DNA from: Pilatotrama ljubarskyi
Lineage: Eukaryota > Basidiomycota > Agaricomycetes > Polyporales > Polyporaceae
NCBI GenBank assembly: GCA_022385805.1
Contig: MU277675.1
Span: forward strand, 377,018 to 441,017
Direction: 5' to 3'
Length of the DNA stretch: 64,000 bases
The notes below the pieces were generated by a model. It worked only from the letters and a program-made list of their open reading frames with translations. It did not search any database and was not told the DNA's origin. The first letter of the stretch is position 1. The number at the start of each line of letters is the position of its first letter. Shown here one piece after another: positions 58,402-64,000 of this stretch. Position numbers and translations under genes: made by a program.

Positions 58402-59119
58402 ATGTCTCTCCTTGAGCCGCCCACGGTGACGACCAGGCCACCACCGCCGTCTACTCCAGACCTACCTTCATCTCCACCGCCCTCTCGTCATGGCGCATCG
58501 TCGCCGGAGGAAAGCCGGACAAGGGAGGCATCGCGAGACCGGGGGAAGGAAGAAGCGCACGATGCAACGCGACAGCCGTCGTGTGACGCGGGAGACCGTG
58601 GAATTTCGGAGGAGAGGGATGGTGAGGGGCGACTCAAGAGAAAGAGAGGGAGGCACTTGATGCAACCGCATTGGCGCAAGCTGCTGGAGGACTGGAAGCT
58701 CTGGCTGACGTTGGAGAACTCGGGGAGCGTCGCGCGCGACCACCTCGCGTCGGAGCGGACGTTCCTCGCGTATGCTCGCACCAGCCTCACGATAGCGTCT
58801 ACGGGTGTTGGTGCGTTAGCCGTCTCTCAGCATGCACAATCTCCCCGACTCACATCAGCGGGTAGCACTTGTGCAGCTATTCACACTGTCGGCCGCGACG
58901 ACCAACAAGGACATGGAACGCTTCGCGCGACCGCTCGGCGCTGTGATGATCATCCTCGGCTTGTTGACCTTGGGAGTGGGGGTCTTCCGCTACTTCCTCG
59001 TACAGGACGCGCTCATCCGCGGCGTGTATCCTGTCGCGCGGATCAGTCCGAGCCTGCTTTCCTTCGCGATGCTAGTGCTGGTCATTGTGGTCCTCGTCAT
59101 CATCCTCATCGCGAGGTGA
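58402..59119 (+). CDS. DUF202 membrane protein, copy 2
   Basis: Two exons (58402-58810, 58866-59119) encode 220 residues. The layout matches the copy at 56359-57064. A polar N-terminus (Pro/Ser/Arg/Glu-rich, longer and more basic here) is followed by LENSGSVARDHLASERTFLA, identical over that stretch. The helices are ARTSLTIASTGVALVQLF, RPLGAVMIILGLLTLGVGVF with RYFLVQDALIRGVYPVARIS, and LLSFAMLVLVIVVLVIILI. The intron splits the same Gly/Ala codon position after the first signature. The disordered N-termini have diverged while the membrane core is nearly unchanged, which suggests that the membrane part is under constraint and the tails have specialised. No catalytic residues are evident. Confidence 0.88.
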
Positions 59120-59545
59120 CACCTTGTCAGAGGACATATTGTCATCCTATCCTAGGCGTCAGCACCTTACTGCCTCAGACTGAGCTGCGCGAATAGAGCA
59201 TTGTTGGGGAGGGTTTTCTGCATTGTTCTTTGTCCCTTACGGTATATATACCCATACGCCATTCACGCCATCAATCACGTCTTCAGTCTAGTGCCTACCT
59301 GTCCACGTCGTTCGCTTAGGAGCCACAGGTACTCCGTCGCATACCAGCATAATTTCATACGTTGTTGCAGTGAGTCGACCTGGTAGCGAGCAGCAAGGAA
59401 GCATTCGTCTATCGGTCCGTTTGCACCAGTATGATACAGCACAGATAGCCAGCCAACCGGTATCACAGTCTGAACGCGGGCGCCCACTCTCCCAAGGAGA
59501 GGGAGAGAAAGTCCACATACCAGGACTTTCTCCGAAAGGTCGCAC
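59120..59545. other. Convergent 3' flanks with a 12-bp palindrome
   Basis: GGTATATATACC, a perfect palindrome, lies at 59241-59252. Nothing else is recognised. Confidence 0.4.
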
Positions 59546-61228
59546 TCACTCGTACGAAACAAACTCCTTCGTGGGGACCCCACGCTTCTCCTCATACGTC
59601 CGCTGCCACTCCGCAAGACGCGCCATCAGGTCCGCCCACTCGTCCTCCGTCTCGACACCCTCCAGCCACTCGCGCTCCCGTCCTAGCCTGACCACGCGCT
59701 CCCACGCACGTCCAAGCAATCGCGACTCGCTCCGCCCGAGTCGCCTCCACTTCTCGACGAACTTACGCCCGTCGCGCGGGAGCGCGCCGACGTCCTTCAG
59801 GTACTCGATGAGCGAGTCCTGGTAGTCGTGGTCGGTCTCTGAGGGCGAGATGAGTCGGTGCCCGACGTAGTACGGGTCGAGGCCCTCGGAGCGCAGCGTC
59901 GCCTCGCGAGAGACGAGGTCCTGGAGCATCTGCGCGCGAGACGGTAGCACTGACGCGTTCGCCAGTGCGTGTGCGAGGAAGAGGCTCTGCGCGACGTCGG
60001 AGGGGCAGTTCGCTACCAGCACCGGGAGGCCGACGAAGGATAGCGCGGTTGGCGGTAGGCCTGGGGCCAGGCTGAAGATGTGCCGGTAGAGAGGGAAGAT
60101 ATACCGCAAGTTGCTGATTAGCGTGGGCGTCGTTGTGGAGTTCAGGGTGGTGTCTGGGTCGACGGCGAGGATGGACGAGTGTGGTGGGCTGAGGAACGGG
60201 ATACGGAACTCGTACCCGGTCCCGAAAATGAGCGAGTCGACGTCCTCGAGGGAGGTGCCGTCTTCGAACACGATGGAAGTCTTCGTGAAGTGCGATATGC
60301 GCGGTTTAGGGACGACGTTCGCCCCTGGAGTTGGTTCGTTCTCCGGTGTCAACGACTGGTACGCCTGGACGACATCAGATCGCTAGCTGTTTCTCACAAG
60401 ACTGGGCAGACTCACCACACGTGCGGTCTTGCCTACCTGCAGTGCCGCGTCACGACCGCTCGCTCCGGCACCGACGATAATGACGGATCGGTTCGTGTAC
60501 TTCTCCGGACGACGGTAGTATATTGTGTGCATTATCTCACGCTTCGGTGTCCCTGGAGGCGTGTTTGCGAGCCAGCCCTCCGTGCCGTTCCACTGCGGAA
60601 TATGTGGGTAGTGGTTGTGTCCATTGGCGACGACGAGATGGTCGAAGGATCGTCTCCACACGCGCAGGGGTTCTCCGCGAGGTGCCTCTGGGTCCAACTC
60701 GTGGACTTCAACTTCCCACTTTCCGCTCTCCGCGTCTCCCACCCAATTTGCGGCGGCCACTCGATGGAATAGCCGGATATAGGGTAGCAACCCATAGTGT
60801 TCAGCATAGTCCCTATGGTACTGTTGCACATACTCGTGCGAGGGGAATAGCGGCGTAAGAGGAGGATACGTGAAGTTCGGGTAGGTCATCGTCGGGTGAG
60901 GGGTGTTCGTGTGCAGGAGCGGGTACACCGGCGACTCCGGGAGCTCCGGAGGGCGCGGAAGCGGGCCTGGCGGGTCTGGTAACCACAGACCGCCAACGTC
61001 GCGGCGCTGGTCATAGAGCACGACGTCCCAGCCAACTCGGACGTCTAGCGGCAGGTCGAGGATAGTCTTGAGGATCGCGAGGCCGCCGCTTCCGGCGCCT
61101 ACTATGGCGATTGACTTCGAGGTGCCAGCATCAGCAGAGAGGACGGTCTGGTCGTGGTCGCCATAGTAGTCCCGCCCTAGCACCGCAGCGGGCAGCAAGA
61201 GAAACGGCAGACGAGCGAGGTGAAGCAT
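59546..61228 (-). CDS. Flavin-containing monooxygenase-like protein with signal peptide
   Basis: Two exons encode about 540 residues. The ATG at 61228 starts a hydrophobic leader (MLHLARLPFLLLPAAVLG), so the protein should enter the secretory pathway. The FAD-binding fold reads SIAIVGAGSGGLAILKTILD and is followed by LYDQRRDVGGLW. A middle region contains FDHLVVANGHNHYPHIP, then WNGTEGW and the second nucleotide motif SVIIVGAGASGRDAALQVGK (NADPH site). Exon 2 has DSLIFGTGYEFRIPFL (the FATGY-like motif of FMOs), then a helical C-terminus ending EFVSYE at 59546. The set of motifs fits FMO/N-hydroxylating monooxygenases. The first motif is GAGSGG, slightly off the usual GxGxxG with Ala. Several N-glycosylation sites support a luminal location. 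The only intron lies near 60350-60412. Substrate unknown. Confidence 0.85.
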
Positions 61229-61789
61229 CCTAGATGACACTCCCGCCCAAGGAGAGCAGAGAGGATGGGTTGACGGAGAGACTCACTCGGGCCATGCTAA
61301 GTAGTCCCGAGGCCCCAGATTCGCGTTGCCCACAGCCTCCCGGGGATGATTCTATTCATAAGCATGTCGTTCTAGGCGGAGACGTGCATCAACGCTTATT
61401 GCTTGAAGGAGTGGTGATATGGCGCAATCTTCTTTCGCCATAAACGGTCACTTGTCCAAGGGGCGCTTAGACGTGGGAAGGAATCGCGCACCGAGTGAAA
61501 TCGGGAGCTGCAGCATGTGCACCACGCACAGCTAGGAAGTCTGAAGAGGTCTGTTTAGGAGCATCGAGCAGTAGCAAGAAGCGTGAGGGTTGAGTATGGG
61601 ATGCGCCAGTGGAAGTACCAAGGTGGCCGCAGAAGGTATGCATAGCCACCAAGTTCAGGAAGATGCAGAATCACGGACCTAGCAATAAAGATAGCGCAGT
61701 TTCTCCCACCATCCCGCTGCAGCAGGAGGTTGCATAGTAATGTACAAGTCAGCTTCGACATCTGACGACAGCGCCTCTCGCGCGGGACG
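61229..61789. other. Intergenic, nothing recognised
   Basis: Promoter side of the monooxygenase and 3' flank of the transporter. No feature is supported. Confidence 0.5.
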
Positions 61790-64000
61790 TTACATCGATC
61801 CTCCTACGGACTCCATTGTCTGGAACGAGAGGGTGATTAGGTCAGTACTCAGCCACAGATGCAACTGCTCATCACTAACAAATGGTGACGCCGTCGGCCC
61901 GTCCAAGATGGCAAGTTCCTCCGCGGTGAATGGGAGTCGGGGAATGAGCCACATCCTAGTAGGTACTAGGAGGAAGATGATGATTGGAAATCCAATCGCG
62001 GCTACAATGTCGCAGATGAGAACGTCGTCTAGTGAGCGCAGATTGTACTCTGCATACCAATAGTCTGTGTTATGGCCATGGTAGCACCGAAGCCGACAAG
62101 CTGTACGGCGACGAAGAGCAGGATCCTAGATTTCCGCACTCGCCGTAACGGCTCGTCTGCGGGCGTGAGGGCTTTGTCGCGGAAGAAGTACAGGATCTTG
62201 CGGGTGATGCCGTTGCCTTGTAGCGCATCCATGCCCATGTACCAACTACGCTCCAATTAGTACCCACGCTCGACAGATGAGGAGGTCAGCATCACTCACA
62301 AGAGTCCTGCCAAGACCCCTCGCGGGATGAGGTTCAACACGTGCAGGAATGGACCGGTAAGGAGCACCAAGCAGAGAGAACCCTGGGCGAGGTTCGAAAC
62401 GCGTTGCTCCACGACTGCGATTGGGACTTCGTGCCGACGAGCGTCGCCCTCGCCATCGCGAGCCTGTGTGGGGTCCGGTTCGAGCAGTTCATCGGTGCGG
62501 GGTGCATGTATGCGCGAGCGCGTCCGCGTGATGGCATCGCCGTCGTCTTGCCGGCTCCGCTCCGCCGCTTCGAACTTCTCATCCCGGGGAGTGTCAGCGC
62601 GAGTGGGCACTGCTGTAACGTTGGCGACGCCGGGCGTGGCACCCTCTTCGATGTCAAGCTTCTTGGGGTGCCCCATGACAAGCAGCGATGTGGTGTGAAT
62701 CGGGGCTTGCGGGATCAACCCGTTCGGGGCCGGAACACCAAGCAGGCCAGCGATGAAAGTCGTCACTCCGAGGAGGAAGAAGTCGTAATGGAATCCTGGA
62801 GGTTTGCGCAGCGGGAACTCCGTGCCTTGTGCCATCAAAGACTAAATGCGCTCGTATCAGTTTGCCAGGGGGCTCACCCACAAGTCCAGAACCTACCGAG
62901 ACATTGTGGTCAAAGAAGAACAGCACCCAAAGTGCAAATCCAAATGGGAAGGCGATTCCGACCCACTTGGCATCCAACTCCCAGAAGCGTACGAGCCACG
63001 GACGGTCACCAGCGGGCATGAATGCATGTCCGGTCGGGAGAGTAGTCGGGTTGGCCGCGTTGAAGCGCCCCCAGTACGCCATTGCGGAGGAGGCTACAAG
63101 GGAGATAGGCATTCCGTAGTCTGCAAGGAAGCGGCGGACATGTCGGTGGAAGTATGCGGATTGTGAGAGGGTGCGGAAGAGAAACGCCGTGACGGTCATG
63201 AGCAGCGCGAGGATGACGCCAACAAAGGCACCGTCTATGGTGGCTGTGGAGGACTCGGACGAGGGGATGGGAGGTGTAGAACTGCCATTTGAAGGGAATT
63301 GGCGTGTGATGACTTGGACGCCATATTGGAGGTATACCCAGGATACGTAGAAGCCAAAGGTGTCGCATGAGAACAAAGTGACGTATTGAAGGAAGTTGCA
63401 CCCTAGAGGAGCCGTCAGCCCAGGCGTCTTTATGCATATAATGCGCATGAGAAAGAACTTACAGTTCAGGGCGGCAGTGATCCAATGTAGAATTGCGCCC
63501 CATAGGTACACCCATCCAACAAATTGGAGGTAATCCGGTGCGTCAGGCTGACGCTCTATGATGTCGAATATTGTTTTGTTCAGTACGGTGATAGGACCAG
63601 TGACACCTGCGATGCAGAGAGGTTGCGCTCCGAAGATGGAGAAGATGAAGGCAGCCATGAAGGAGGACAACAGTACTTCTGCGACACCGTACTGCTGTGT
63701 CGTTTCTATAAGATCTAAGGAGAATGCGATGCCCGGTAGAACGCTGCAGGAGTCTTGTGTGAGGAGTTGTTCTGAAACAAGAGTTGAGCTCCATCACACG
63801 TACTTCGCGAAGAATATTAGAACTATGGCCGGCACCACTCGATAGTTCCAAGCATCCGACCAGTCGCTCGCGTAGTACGGGGCGCGAGCCTTGATGTCTC
63901 GAAGGATGCCACAACCAATAGACGTCGGAACCCACGCAGGGAGAGTCCGTTCCGCCCGATAGAGTGTTGCAGAGGGGGAACGCGATATGGACGCGGGAGT
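61790..64000 (-). CDS. BOR1: Bor1-like borate/bicarbonate family anion transporter (5' end beyond the window)
   Basis: This is an SLC4-family membrane transporter; yeast and plant Bor1 export borate. The coding sequence runs off the right edge: the frame is open to 64000, where RTLPAWVPTSIGCGILRDIK and YYASDWSDAWNYRVVPAIVL are read. Then come the core helices AAFIFSIFGAQPLCIAGVTG (with the conserved PL-x-I-x-G-x-TGP), NKTIFDIIERQP, VGWVYLWGAILHWITAALNC, FVGVILALLMTVTAFLFRTL and GIAFPFGFALWVLFFFDHNV. FHYDFFLLGVTTFIAGLLGV and NGLIPQAPIHTTSLLVMG form the second family signature. The C-terminal half has GLLWYMGMDALQGNGITRKI and a tail ending ESVGGSM at a TAA at 61790-61792. It has many introns. 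A long charged insert (about residues 95-160 after the PQAPIHT motif) is cytosolic by position. Confidence 0.92.

Noticed and set aside
1..64000. tRNA genes, rRNA genes, CRISPR arrays, LTR retrotransposons
   Set aside because: I looked for T-loop GTTCGA contexts with flanking stems, for regularly spaced repeats, and for reverse transcriptase or integrase motifs and found no convincing case. By-eye search can miss degenerate copies.

Overview
This window looks like nuclear DNA of an agaricomycete basidiomycete. Most genes carry several short GT...AG introns of about 45-75 bp, codon use is rich in G and C at third positions, and intergenic gaps are short. The gene set fits a wood- or litter-decay mushroom: a SIN-type Cdc7/SepH kinase, Vts1, Fzo1, MPP-beta, Bor1, GPI-type GH16 and pectin methylesterase. 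Polyporales is my best guess at the order; I cannot name the species. I saw no tRNA, rRNA or CRISPR array.

Layout. 0-7 kb is gene-poor. It holds one PIG3-type quinone oxidoreductase (3.0-4.6 kb, minus) and two tiny related genes with TATA boxes (142-288 minus, 6170-6292 plus) whose products both end in APVFF. 7-11.5 kb holds an F-box protein and a ribosomal-L1-domain nucleolar protein. 11.9-13.8 kb carries two tandem MYND zinc-finger paralogues, followed by a 1.05 kb element with inverted terminal repeats and a 7-bp flanking duplication (13994-15045). 15.4-20.4 kb is a large septation-network kinase. 21-23.3 kb is a disordered protein ending in a CaaX box. 24-26.6 kb is a secreted M64 (IgA-peptidase-like) metalloprotease, tail to tail with mitochondrial uL5m. 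27.9-29.5 kb is a 2OG-Fe(II) oxygenase, convergent with an SDR reductase. 31.8-33.4 kb is a GPI-type GH16 enzyme.

The second half holds FZO1 (34.8-37.6), VTS1 (38.4-40.5), a second F-box protein (41.7-43.5), a pectin methylesterase (44.2-45.8), a Pep12-like syntaxin (46.7-47.8), ETF-beta (48.2-49.3), a family III CoA-transferase (49.8-51.6), MPP-beta (52.1-53.7), an Aurora kinase (54.3-55.6), two tandem DUF202 membrane proteins (56.4-57.1 and 58.4-59.1), a flavin monooxygenase with a signal peptide (59.5-61.2) and a Bor1-family anion transporter cut by the right edge (61.8 to beyond 64.0).

The genes do not form one pathway. Core housekeeping functions are mixed with secreted carbohydrate- and protein-degrading enzymes. 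Mitochondrial functions are frequent (uL5m, FZO1, ETF-beta, MPP-beta), but I treat that as ordinary scatter. The less charted parts are the APVFF mini-proteins, the TIR element, the MYND pair and the CaaX protein. Exon borders were inferred by eye from splice sites and frame, so individual junctions may be off by a few bases.
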